Shown here: positions 18,045 to 26,469 of the stretch, piece by piece
How positions within the stretch are numbered: the first letter of the stretch is position 1
Layout: the number at the start of each line of letters is the position of its first letter
Source: an uncultured Flavobacteriaceae bacterium
GTDB lineage: Bacteria; Bacteroidota; Bacteroidia; Flavobacteriales; Flavobacteriaceae
Assembly (NCBI GenBank): GCA_943789365.1
Contig: CALSTV010000001.1
Span: 310,001 to 374,000, forward strand
Reading direction: 5' to 3'
DNA: 64,000 nucleotides
Notes under the pieces: model-generated
What the model was told of the DNA's origin: nothing
Seen by the model: the letters and a program-made list of their open reading frames with translations, nothing else
Database searches by the model: none
Program-made: the position numbers and the translations under genes

Positions 18045-20453
18045 ATGCGCTTAAAAAAAATAATTATTTTATTTCTCATACTTTTTGGAAGTTCTGTTTC
18101 CGCTCAAGAAACGTATACTGTTAGTGGAGTCGTAAAAGAAAAAAGTAGTGGAGAAACACTTATTGGTGTTGCCATTATTTTTAAAGAACAACAAAAAGGG
18201 ACCACCACAAATGGTTACGGCTTTTATTCTATCACTTTACCTGCAGGTGAGTATACAATTGATGTTAGTTATTTAGGTTATAAAACCATTCAAAAAACAA
18301 TAAGGTTAGGCAGTAGTAGCAAACATAATTTTGATTTGGAGTTTTCCAGTGAAGAAATTGAAGAGGTTGTTGTAAAGAGCAACAATAACATCATTAGTTT
18401 AAAAAAACCTGAAATGAGCGTTCACAAAGTGGCTGTGAGCACTATTAAGGAAATGCCTGTAGTTTTGGGTGAAGTGGATATCATAAAATCTATTCAACTG
18501 CTTCCCGGGGTTACCAGTGCTGGTGAAGGGGCTTCTGGTTTTAATGTGCGTGGTGGTGCGGAAGATCAAAATCTTATTTTACTTGATGAGGCTACCCTGT
18601 ACAGTTCTTCTCATTTCTTTGGTTTCTTTTCTATTTTTAATGCGGACGCTATTAAAGATATAAAATTGTATAAGGGCGGTATTCCAGCAAAATATGGAGG
18701 ACGTGTGGCTTCGGTTTTAGATATTCACCAAAAAGACGGAAATAAACAAGAGCATCACCTAACAGGAGGAATTGGTTTGATTTCTAGCCGATTGATGGCA
18801 GAAGGTCCTATTGAAAAAGGAAAAAGCTCCTATCTGGTTGCTGGGCGTGGTTCCTACGCGCATTTGTTTTTAAAACTAAATCCTGAAACCAAAAGTAATT
18901 CGCTATCCTTCTATGACCTCAACGCAAAATTAAATTTTGATTTGGACGACAATAATCATCTCTATTTCTCAGGGTATTTTGGACGAGATGCCTTTAATAT
19001 TGGAAATTTATTTGTCAATTCTTATGGAAATAGCACGTTCAACTTACGTTGGAACCATTTGTATTCAGATAAGTTGTTTTCAAATTTGTCTTTGATATAT
19101 TCTGAATACAATTACTTTTTAAACCTTGATTTTATTGGCATGGATTGGGTTTCTGGTATTAAAAACTTTCAGTTTAAATACGATTTTAAGAATTATGTTT
19201 CAGACAACTTTAGTCTTTCTTATGGTTTAGGTGCCATTCAGTACCATTTCAACCCAGGAGAAATTACGCCTAGTAAAGAAAACTCAGCAGTAAACCCAGG
19301 AAAACTAGAACAAAAATATGCTATTGAGCCAGCGGTATATATTGAGGCGGAACAAACATTAAATGACAAATTTTCAGTAAATTATGGATTGAGAGTGAGT
19401 TCGTTTTATAGAATGGGTGGTCAGAATATTTATAGTTATGAAAATGATGAGCCTATTACTTTTAATGAAACTTTTGGAATTTACGAGGAAGGTACCGTTT
19501 CAGGAAGTACTTATTACAAAAAAGGAGAAGTCATAAAAGATTTTTACGGCTTAGAACCTCGATTTGCCATTTCTTATAAAGCAAATGCTTCGAATGCCTT
19601 CAAACTAAACTACAACCGTTTGTACCAATACATACACCTCATTTCAAACACCGTTTCTGCGGCTCCATTGGATGTATGGGCACCGAGTGGTTCTTTTATT
19701 GAACCACAAATATTAGATCAATATGCTGCGGGCTATTACCATAATTTTGAGGATGGCGTGTATTCCTTGGAAACAGAGGTGTATTATAAGGATATTCAAA
19801 ACAGACTCGACTACAGAGACGGCGCCGATTTAATTGCTGAAGATCAAATTGAAACGATTGTTTTGCCCGGGAAGTCGAGATCGTACGGATTAGAACTTTC
19901 ACTAAAGAAGAACAAAGGGAATTTCAAAGGCTGGATTAGCTACACCCTATCAAATACAGAGCAACAGGTAAAAGGAAGTACGCCGGGTGCTACTGGAATC
20001 AATAATGGAGCTTGGTATAAGGCGGCTTACCATAAGTTACACGACATTTCTATCACTACAAGTTACCTATTGTCGGAAAGTTGGAAGTTTGGTGCCAATT
20101 TTGTGTACCAATCTGGAAAACCTACCACCTATCCAACAGGGCAATTCACTACAAACATCGGTGGAAATTACAACGATCCCGGCGACAATATAAGTGTTCC
20201 CATATACGGCAATCGAAACCAATTCAATATGCCTAGTTATCACCATGTAGACATTGCTGCTACGTTTACCCCAAAACAAGACCCTAAAAGAAGATGGAGA
20301 AGTGAATGGGTATTTAGTGTATACAATTTATACAACCGTCGCAATGCCGCTTCGATAAACTTTAGACAGAATGAAGAAACGGGAGCGAACGAAGCCGTTA
20401 AAACATCTATTTTTGGAGTTACTCCTTCTTTTACCTATAATTTTAAATTTTAA
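18045..20453 (+). CDS. TonB-dependent outer-membrane receptor with carboxypeptidase-like N-domain
   Basis: An 802-residue importer or signalling receptor in the outer membrane. The frame opens at 17952, but the promoter at 18013-18020 and a typical signal (MRLKKIIILFLILFGSSVSA, then Q) support the ATG at 18045. A carboxypeptidase-regulatory-like domain (about 25-110, VSGVVKEKSSGETLIGVAII) precedes the plug domain with IKSIQLLPGVTSAGEGASGF and NVRGGAEDQNLILLDEATLY. A beta-barrel follows, ending in PSFTYNFKF. It lacks the SusC signature and has no SusD partner. The gene after it is a DUF4249 lipoprotein, a combination common in flavobacteria and of unknown substrate. The neighbouring terminator makes it independent of the PUL. 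Confidence 0.92.
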   Translation: MRLKKIIILFLILFGSSVSAQETYTVSGVVKEKSSGETLIGVAIIFKEQQKGTTTNGYGFYSITLPAGEYTIDVSYLGYKTIQKTIRLGSSSKHNFDLEFSSEEIEEVVVKSNNNIISLKKPEMSVHKVAVSTIKEMPVVLGEVDIIKSIQLLPGVTSAGEGASGFNVRGGAEDQNLILLDEATLYSSSHFFGFFSIFNADAIKDIKLYKGGIPAKYGGRVASVLDIHQKDGNKQEHHLTGGIGLISSRLMAEGPIEKGKSSYLVAGRGSYAHLFLKLNPETKSNSLSFYDLNAKLNFDLDDNNHLYFSGYFGRDAFNIGNLFVNSYGNSTFNLRWNHLYSDKLFSNLSLIYSEYNYFLNLDFIGMDWVSGIKNFQFKYDFKNYVSDNFSLSYGLGAIQYHFNPGEITPSKENSAVNPGKLEQKYAIEPAVYIEAEQTLNDKFSVNYGLRVSSFYRMGGQNIYSYENDEPITFNETFGIYEEGTVSGSTYYKKGEVIKDFYGLEPRFAISYKANASNAFKLNYNRLYQYIHLISNTVSAAPLDVWAPSGSFIEPQILDQYAAGYYHNFEDGVYSLETEVYYKDIQNRLDYRDGADLIAEDQIETIVLPGKSRSYGLELSLKKNKGNFKGWISYTLSNTEQQVKGSTPGATGINNGAWYKAAYHKLHDISITTSYLLSESWKFGANFVYQSGKPTTYPTGQFTTNIGGNYNDPGDNISVPIYGNRNQFNMPSYHHVDIAATFTPKQDPKRRWRSEWVFSVYNLYNRRNAASINFRQNEETGANEAVKTSIFGVTPSFTYNFKF

Positions 20454-20457
20454 TCAC

Positions 20458-21261
20458 ATGAGAACTCTATATTATTTCATAGCCCTCCTAGCGTTTACTT
20501 CTTGTGAAGATGTGATCGATTTACCCCTGGAGGAAGGTCCTAAAAGATTGGTTATCGACGCCAATATCAATTGGGAAAAAGGCACTTTAGGCAACGAACA
20601 GGTGATTCGACTTACAGAAACGGTTGGATTTTACGAGCAAGACATTCCAGTTGTATCGAATGCCATAGTTACCATTTCAGACAGTTCAAAAGACTATGTA
20701 TTTGTTGAAGATGGCACTACAGGAATCTATCGAACCACAAGCTTTGAACCCCAAATTGATGAAACTTATACACTCACTATAGAGTACAATGGTGAAACTT
20801 TTAATGCCACTGAGAGCTTGAAATCAGTTACAGATATTACATCCGTTGAACAAAGTTTTCAGAATATATTTGGTGAAGAAGTAATTCGTGTTGATTTTAA
20901 TTATACCGACCCTGCAGATGAAGAAAACTATTATGTATCTGTATTTAGTTCAGACGCTTATTTACTGAATTTCACAAGGACTTGGAGCGATGAATTTATA
21001 GACGGAAATGATGACAGTGTTTTTGAAATTGACGAAAACTTTGAACCTGGTAATACTTTAACATTGCGCTTCTTTGGGGTGTCAGAACAATATCACAATT
21101 ACACAGAGTTATTATTGCAACAGATTGAAAGCGGAGGTCCCTTTGCAACACCACCGGCAGCAGTAAAAGGAAACTGCATCAATCTTACCAATCCGGACAG
21201 CAAACCTTTGGGGTATTTTAGACTGTCTGAAGTGGTTACGACTCCTTATGTTATTCAATAG
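20458..21261 (+). CDS. DUF4249 family lipoprotein
   Basis: A 267-residue lipoprotein. The start is the ATG at 20458, four bases after the receptor stop; the frame is open further upstream but would run inside the receptor gene. The lipobox is LLAFTSC with Cys16, followed by EDVIDLPLEEGPKRLVIDA, the usual opening of DUF4249 proteins. The rest is rich in beta-strands, with a repeated N-terminal Ig-like portion (residues 30-125) and a C-terminal part ending in GYFRLSEVV, also typical. DUF4249 genes regularly follow TonB-dependent receptors, so it is probably the receptor's surface partner, as SusD is for SusC. The ligand is unknown. Confidence 0.85.
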   Translation: MRTLYYFIALLAFTSCEDVIDLPLEEGPKRLVIDANINWEKGTLGNEQVIRLTETVGFYEQDIPVVSNAIVTISDSSKDYVFVEDGTTGIYRTTSFEPQIDETYTLTIEYNGETFNATESLKSVTDITSVEQSFQNIFGEEVIRVDFNYTDPADEENYYVSVFSSDAYLLNFTRTWSDEFIDGNDDSVFEIDENFEPGNTLTLRFFGVSEQYHNYTELLLQQIESGGPFATPPAAVKGNCINLTNPDSKPLGYFRLSEVVTTPYVIQ

Positions 21262-21306
21262 AATTAGATCGTCAAATCTAATAGGGAAAAGTTGATTAGA
21301 AATTGC

Positions 21307-21314
21307 TATTTTTG
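21307..21314 (+). promoter_or_regulatory. -7 element for murQ
   Basis: TATTTTTG matches TANNTTTG and ends 18 bases before the TTG start at 21332. A TTG at 21292-21294 is too close (12 bases) to be the partner -33 element. Confidence 0.45.
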
Positions 21315-21331
21315 ATATAAAAATAAAGCCC

Positions 21332-22144
21332 TTGGATTTTACTAAAACTACAGAACAAAGTTCGCATTACGACCATTTAGAAAAGATGTCTACAAAAGAA
21401 TTGTTGACGCATATCAACAACGAAGACAAAACTGTGGCCAATGCTGTTGCAAACGCTCTTCCTCAAATTGAGATCTTGGTTGAAGAAATTGTAAGCAAGT
21501 TAACGATGGGAGGACGTCTTTTTTATATAGGCTCTGGCACAAGTGGTCGTCTTGGTATATTAGATGCTTCTGAGTGCCCTCCTACTTTTGGTGTACCCCA
21601 CGAACTGGTGGTTGGATTGATTGCAGGTGGTGATACTGCCATTCGTAAAGCCGTAGAAAATGCTGAAGACAATACAAAACAGGCATGGGTCGATTTATCA
21701 GCGTATCAGGTAACAAACAAAGATGTGGTGATAGGCATTGCCGCTTCGGGTACTACACCTTATGTTTTAGGTGGTTTGCAAGCGGCCAATAGTGCGGGCA
21801 TTCCAACAGGTTGCATCACAATGAATGAAAACAGTCCTTTGCACAAAATGGCGAAATTTCCTGTAGTAGCCATTGTAGGCCCAGAGTTTGTTACGGGCAG
21901 CTCGCGTATGAAAGCTGGCACCGCTCAGAAACTTATTTTAAATATGATAAGTACAACTACCATGATTCGTCTGGGTAAAGTCAAAGGCAATAAAATGGTT
22001 GACATGCAACTCTCAAACGATAAATTGGTACATAGAGCTGCACAGATGCTCGTTGATACTTTGTCTATCAGTACGGACAAAGCCAACACGCTATTGGCTA
22101 CATATGGCAATGTCCGAAACGTATTAAATCAATATAAAAAATGA
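21332..22144 (+). CDS. murQ: N-acetylmuramic acid 6-phosphate etherase
   Basis: This 270-residue cytoplasmic enzyme cleaves the lactyl ether of MurNAc-6-phosphate to GlcNAc-6-phosphate, a step in recycling of the cell's own peptidoglycan. The SIS-domain core is clear: RLFYIGSGTSGRLGILDASE, CPPTFGVP, a GIAASGTTPYVLGGL segment and VTGSSRMKAGTAQKLILNM. The start chosen is TTG at 21332, because the resulting TKTTEQSSHYDHLEKMS matches the family N-terminus. The first ATG (21386) would remove 18 conserved residues. Its last four bases overlap the next gene (ATGA). Confidence 0.95.
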   Translation: MDFTKTTEQSSHYDHLEKMSTKELLTHINNEDKTVANAVANALPQIEILVEEIVSKLTMGGRLFYIGSGTSGRLGILDASECPPTFGVPHELVVGLIAGGDTAIRKAVENAEDNTKQAWVDLSAYQVTNKDVVIGIAASGTTPYVLGGLQAANSAGIPTGCITMNENSPLHKMAKFPVVAIVGPEFVTGSSRMKAGTAQKLILNMISTTTMIRLGKVKGNKMVDMQLSNDKLVHRAAQMLVDTLSISTDKANTLLATYGNVRNVLNQYKK

Positions 22145-22365
22145 GTACAAACCCTAAAGAATTACGAAGAGGACTTAAATATATTTTTGGGGCACTTCCT
22201 TTTTTTATATTCGCGCCACTTCTAATTAATATTGGTTATTCAGCCATAAAGAAAGACCAAAATTACATTTTTATTTGCATAGGAGCTATCACTGCAATTG
22301 CTGGTATTGCTTTTATTTTTATAGGAATACGGATCGCTTTGAATGCCTTGTTTTCAAAAAGCTAG
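22141..22365 (+). CDS. Small two-helix membrane protein (DUF6095-like)
   Basis: A 74-residue protein with two predicted membrane helices (about 13-32, LKYIFGALPFFIFAPLLI, and 43-66, FICIGAITAIAGIAFIFIGI) and short charged ends. It overlaps murQ by four bases (ATGA), so it is translationally coupled. Small proteins of this layout follow murQ in other flavobacteria and are named DUF6095 as far as I recall. The function is unknown. Confidence 0.8.
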   Translation: MSTNPKELRRGLKYIFGALPFFIFAPLLINIGYSAIKKDQNYIFICIGAITAIAGIAFIFIGIRIALNALFSKS

Positions 22366-22372
22366 GCAACTT

Positions 22373-22876
22373 TTACTTGTCTTTAAGAATATATTCTTTT
22401 TTGGGCGTTGTTGGATTGAAACCAAAATTATCATCGGGCAATTCTATGCCCAATTGATGTATGATATAACCAATGCTTGCGTAATGATGTATGGCATGGC
22501 TATGGGCCTGAATCAAGATTGCGGAAACGGTATATTTTGCCGTAATTTTTCCTGTTCCCAAGTCGTCCGTTACCCATACCAAACGCTCTAGATTGTCATT
22601 GGCAATTGCATTTATTTTGTCAATGGTACGTGAAACATATGCCAAACCAATGGCAATATTTTCTTCTGCAAGCGCGTTTCTTTTTCGCGCTGTCAAATCG
22701 ATTTCTCCTGAAACATAGCCTTCAAATATACAATCAAAAACATCCATGATATGACGTACATGCCCACCTATACTTGAATAGTAGGGTGCAACAGATAGGT
22801 CTGCGTATTGAGTTTCTGAAATCGTAGTTAATAAATGGATGCTGCGCTGTAAGTTTTTTTCAATAGCTTGAATCAT
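22373..22876 (-). CDS. DinB/YfiT-like metal-binding protein
   Basis: A 167-residue cytoplasmic four-helix protein. It has the DinB-superfamily layout with three His positions that usually bind a divalent metal: H in GGHVRHIMDVF (about 38-48) and the pair in SHAIHHYASIG (about 133-143). Members act as thiol-dependent transferases or are uncharacterised. It is convergent with the small murQ-linked gene, ending only 7 bases from it. The catalytic role is not predictable from sequence. Confidence 0.8.
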   Translation of the reverse strand: MIQAIEKNLQRSIHLLTTISETQYADLSVAPYYSSIGGHVRHIMDVFDCIFEGYVSGEIDLTARKRNALAEENIAIGLAYVSRTIDKINAIANDNLERLVWVTDDLGTGKITAKYTVSAILIQAHSHAIHHYASIGYIIHQLGIELPDDNFGFNPTTPKKEYILKDK

Positions 22877-23075
22877 GGGGGCTCCTTATTTTTAGGCTTT
22901 GACGTAAATATACAAAATCCATTAGATTTTCTAAAAAGAAAATTCTCCAAACCTTTTTTACTTGTATACACAACAATATTCACTAAAGTTTAACATCTGC
23001 GAATATCGGTACCCTTTAAAATGGAAGAAACAGTATAGGCACACTTTGATAAAAACCAAATCCTTGCTAAAAACT

Positions 23076-23112
23076 AAAAAGACTGCCTAAATTTTAGTTA
23101 TTGAGACAGCCT
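23076..23112 (-). terminator. Terminator of the BspA-like gene
   Basis: On the minus strand GGCTGTCT (23111-23104) pairs with AGGCAGTC (23088-23081), an 8-bp stem with two G-T pairs, followed by TTTTT (23080-23076). It lies 27 bases past the stop at 23138. Confidence 0.7.
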
Positions 23113-23137
23113 TAATGGTATTTTATTTTTTTTTGCT

Positions 23138-26100
23138 CTAGTACTTCTTAATAAATTCGAGGATTGACGACGTATTCATATCCATAATTTTCACAAAATA
23201 CAGCCCTTCAGCAAGGTTTGAGACATCAATTCTTTGTCCCGTATAGGCTTCGTTGCGGAGCATCATTGCGCCAAGACTGTTATATACCTCAATTGTCATG
23301 GGCTGCTGGTTTTCTCCTCCTACAACGGTAAAACCAGTGGTTGCCGGATTTGGAATCACTTGGTAGTCCAACAAATTATCGAACGCTACATTATTGGTTA
23401 GCGTTCCGCATATATCTGTTGTATCAGGACCTCCATCCTCCATAAAATTCCAAGAGAATTCATTTATAAGTGTTACTTTTGCTTCTGCTCCCTCATCACA
23501 ATATTTACTATTTCCACCATGAAAGCTAACCCCTGTTGGTATATCGTCAACGCCCATTACATTGGGATAAGAGTCCGTAGCCCATCCTGCTAACAAACTG
23601 TTATAATGCTCAGTGGATAGCGTTACACCAAAGAACATATCATACATATTATTCTCTACATTTCCAATATCCCAACCGCTTAAATCTTCATCAAAGGAAC
23701 TTGCATTTCGAAATACAGAATTCATATTCTCAATGCTAGAAACATCCCATTCCCCCAAGCTTGCGGCATTGTCATTATTACCTACATTGCTACAATCTCT
23801 AAACATATGATTCATATTTGTAACCGAAGCAAGGTTAGGTTGGTCTGTAGCGAATATTCTTAGGTTCGAGCATCCATAAAAAGCTTGATGCATAGACTCC
23901 CAAGCAATATCCCCCCATTGGTCTACAGAAAGTAACTTGTCTTTACTGTGACTGTTATTATTCATCTTAATATCTGGAAAAACACCATAGATATGTACGG
24001 TATGCGAACCTGCATCGGAATAGGTATGCGTTAGAATTTTAAAACCAAAATCGTCGATCGCCGCATAACCTATTTTCGTACCATCTCCCCAGTCTACCAT
24101 GAAATCGTAAACATCTTCTCTTCCATGCATCATTATATTCACCTCTTCATCCGTACTGCTCGTTTGCCAAGTTGATATAAAAGGTGCTCCTGTAGTACAA
24201 TTTATATCCCTACCACCATCTGTAAAACGCCATTCGAAATCATTTATAAGTGTCGTTCTTGCGGAGTTGTTACAATATTCACTCCCCCCCCCTTCTAAAT
24301 GAATACCGATTGGTACATCATCGACTCCATCACCCTCACCGCTACTAGTATCTGTAGCCCAGCCCTCTAGCGTACTTTCATAATTGCTACTTGAGAGCCC
24401 TCCAGCACCTTCAAACATATCGCTCATATCATCAATGCTACTAAGATCCCATGCTCCGATGTTCTGGTCAAAAGTCTCAGCTCCATAGAATATCCCTGCA
24501 AGAAGAACAACTTTAGAAGTATTCCAGCCACCTATAGCTTTATTGAACTGAGTTGCTCCAGAAAACATAGACTCCATATCGATAACATTTGCTGTATTCC
24601 AACCGCCAATAGCTTGATTAAAAGACGTAGCTCCATAAAACATAGAGTTCATAATAATAACCTTAGAAGTATCCCAGGCGCCTATAGCTTTATTGAACTG
24701 AGTTGCTACAGCAAACATAGACTCCATATTGGTAACATTTGCTGTATTCCAACCGCCAATAGCTTGATTAAAAGACGTAGCTCCATAAAACATAGAGTTC
24801 ATATTGGTCACATTTGCTGTATTCCAACCGCCAATAGCTTGATTAAAAGACGTAGCTTCATAAAACATAGACTTCATATTGGTCACATTTGCTGTATTCC
24901 AACCGCCAATAGCTTGATTAAAAGACGTAGCTCTAGCAAACATATAGCTCATATTGGTGACATTTTCTAGGTTTGGTTGGTCTGTAGCTGTTAACTCCGT
25001 AAGCCCCGTGCAGCCATAAAACGCACGCTCCATACTAGACCATGCCCTGGTACCCCATTGGTTTATGTCTACTATTTTTGTTCTATCGCCACCATGGTTA
25101 AAATAGATTCTAGGAAAGTCACCTGTTATCGTCACTGTATATGTATTAGCACTTGTATAGATATGTGTTGCGTCTTCTGTATGCCCCATAGAAGCAGTTC
25201 CATCTCCCCAGTCTACGGTATAATTATACGTATTGCCTGATTTAGTAGGTATGGTAATTGCAGTAGCATCACCCTCTACAGTCCAAGTAGTAATAAAGGC
25301 TTCGGTACATAGTTCAGTACCAATGTTTGGAAAACTCCAACTGAGATTCTCAAGTGTATCTTTGGCATCTGCTCCAATGCAGTAATTTCCTTGAGCATCG
25401 ATAGTAATACCGCTCGGTACATCATCAACTTCATCATCCTGACTGTCACTAGTATCGGTAGCCCAACCTATCAACAAACTGTCATAATTTACTATAGAAA
25501 GTGTTACTCCATAAAGCATATTGCTAGCAGTTACCAACTCTGAAAGGTCCCAACCGCCAATAGCTTGATCAAAAGCACTAGCTCCGTTAAACATATCATC
25601 CATCTCCAATGCTTTTGACGTAGACCAATTGCTTATATCCATATTAAAAGAAGAAGCATCCTTAAACATTTTATAAAATGTTATTACATTACTGGTAACC
25701 CAAGTACCAATAGCTCCATTAAAATTCGTACAACCTTCAAAAACAGATTGCATAGAGCTTATAGAAGAAACGTTCCAATCGTTTAAATCGAGATCTATTG
25801 GATTCGGTGATTGGTCTATAGGATGTAAACTTTCACAATTTTGAAACATAGCGTCTAAACTTGTTACTCCTGTCAAAATAGGAGCATCATTGGCCCAAAG
25901 CATCAAATTTTCACAGCCATAAAAGGCCCTTTTCATACTACTCCATGCTATATCCCCCCATTGCAAAATGGATGTTAATTTTTCTTTGTTACCATCATTC
26001 ACATTGTTAAAATAGATTCTAGGAAAATCACCTGATATTTTAACAGAAACTTCTAATCTATCTCTCCCTCCTAAGTCATAAGTATGTGTTATACTTCCTG

Positions 26101-26326
26101 TCACGCCGGAATTGACTTGTTGATCGCCCCATTCTACCGTGTAATTATACTCTTCTTCATCATAAGTAGGAATTGTGATTGTAGGGTCTGATGCTTCAAC
26201 AACCCATTCTGTAATAAATTTACCTGCATCCTCGTTATTTTGTGCTTGAAGTTTAAACACAGCGAAAACACTACAAATAACCACATATAATGAACTGACC
26301 TTAAAAAAATAACTTTTTACTAACAT
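23138..26326 (-). CDS. T9SS-exported BspA-like (DUF285) repeat protein with PKD-type modules
   Basis: A 1,062-residue secreted or surface protein. After the signal peptide it has three similar modules, beginning near residues 36, 345 and 720. Each starts with a PKD-like piece (YTVEWGD... THTY), continues with BspA/DUF285 leucine-rich-type repeats (SMF..A.SFN..I..W), and ends in DDVP.GI plus a YC cysteine motif. The middle module contains eight 25-residue repeats (about 455-654), for example NVTNMNSMFYGATSFNQAIG. The last 70 residues (VIPNPATTGFTVVGGENQQP to the end) are a type A T9SS sorting domain. Proteins of this kind act as adhesins or binding surfaces, and no enzyme motif is seen. The repeat region is nearly identical at DNA level, so repeat number may vary between strains. 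It is monocistronic, with a promoter at 26350-26380 and its own terminator. Confidence 0.93.
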   Translation of the reverse strand: MLVKSYFFKVSSLYVVICSVFAVFKLQAQNNEDAGKFITEWVVEASDPTITIPTYDEEEYNYTVEWGDQQVNSGVTGSITHTYDLGGRDRLEVSVKISGDFPRIYFNNVNDGNKEKLTSILQWGDIAWSSMKRAFYGCENLMLWANDAPILTGVTSLDAMFQNCESLHPIDQSPNPIDLDLNDWNVSSISSMQSVFEGCTNFNGAIGTWVTSNVITFYKMFKDASSFNMDISNWSTSKALEMDDMFNGASAFDQAIGGWDLSELVTASNMLYGVTLSIVNYDSLLIGWATDTSDSQDDEVDDVPSGITIDAQGNYCIGADAKDTLENLSWSFPNIGTELCTEAFITTWTVEGDATAITIPTKSGNTYNYTVDWGDGTASMGHTEDATHIYTSANTYTVTITGDFPRIYFNHGGDRTKIVDINQWGTRAWSSMERAFYGCTGLTELTATDQPNLENVTNMSYMFARATSFNQAIGGWNTANVTNMKSMFYEATSFNQAIGGWNTANVTNMNSMFYGATSFNQAIGGWNTANVTNMESMFAVATQFNKAIGAWDTSKVIIMNSMFYGATSFNQAIGGWNTANVIDMESMFSGATQFNKAIGGWNTSKVVLLAGIFYGAETFDQNIGAWDLSSIDDMSDMFEGAGGLSSSNYESTLEGWATDTSSGEGDGVDDVPIGIHLEGGGSEYCNNSARTTLINDFEWRFTDGGRDINCTTGAPFISTWQTSSTDEEVNIMMHGREDVYDFMVDWGDGTKIGYAAIDDFGFKILTHTYSDAGSHTVHIYGVFPDIKMNNNSHSKDKLLSVDQWGDIAWESMHQAFYGCSNLRIFATDQPNLASVTNMNHMFRDCSNVGNNDNAASLGEWDVSSIENMNSVFRNASSFDEDLSGWDIGNVENNMYDMFFGVTLSTEHYNSLLAGWATDSYPNVMGVDDIPTGVSFHGGNSKYCDEGAEAKVTLINEFSWNFMEDGGPDTTDICGTLTNNVAFDNLLDYQVIPNPATTGFTVVGGENQQPMTIEVYNSLGAMMLRNEAYTGQRIDVSNLAEGLYFVKIMDMNTSSILEFIKKY
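24440..24964. repeat. 75-bp direct repeats inside the BspA-like gene
   Basis: Seven consecutive 75-bp units lie at 24964-24890, 24889-24815, 24814-24740, 24739-24665, 24664-24590, 24589-24515 and 24514-24440; a more diverged unit continues below. The second and third units, and large parts of the fifth, are almost base-identical. The phase is in frame, so gain or loss of units keeps the gene intact. Confidence 0.9.
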
Positions 26327-26349
26327 ATTATCACTTTATTGTTTGTTAG

Positions 26350-26380
26350 CAAAGGTATTTTATTTTACTTGTATTTACAA
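26350..26380 (-). promoter_or_regulatory. Promoter of the BspA-like gene
   Basis: On the minus strand TTG (26380-26378), a 20-base spacer and TACCTTTG (26357-26350) match the Bacteroidetes vegetative promoter in both boxes. The ATG is 24 bases further on. Confidence 0.75.
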
Positions 26381-26469
26381 CTATTCTTCTATTTGTTTTT
26401 TAACCTATGTATACTTTACAGTGTTATATAAACGACTATAATACATTTATAATTGTACGGAAATACTGC

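Noticed and set aside
24614-24970. 118-codon repetitive open frame opposite the BspA-like gene
   Set aside because: It is an antisense shadow of the 75-bp repeats; repetition keeps it open by chance.
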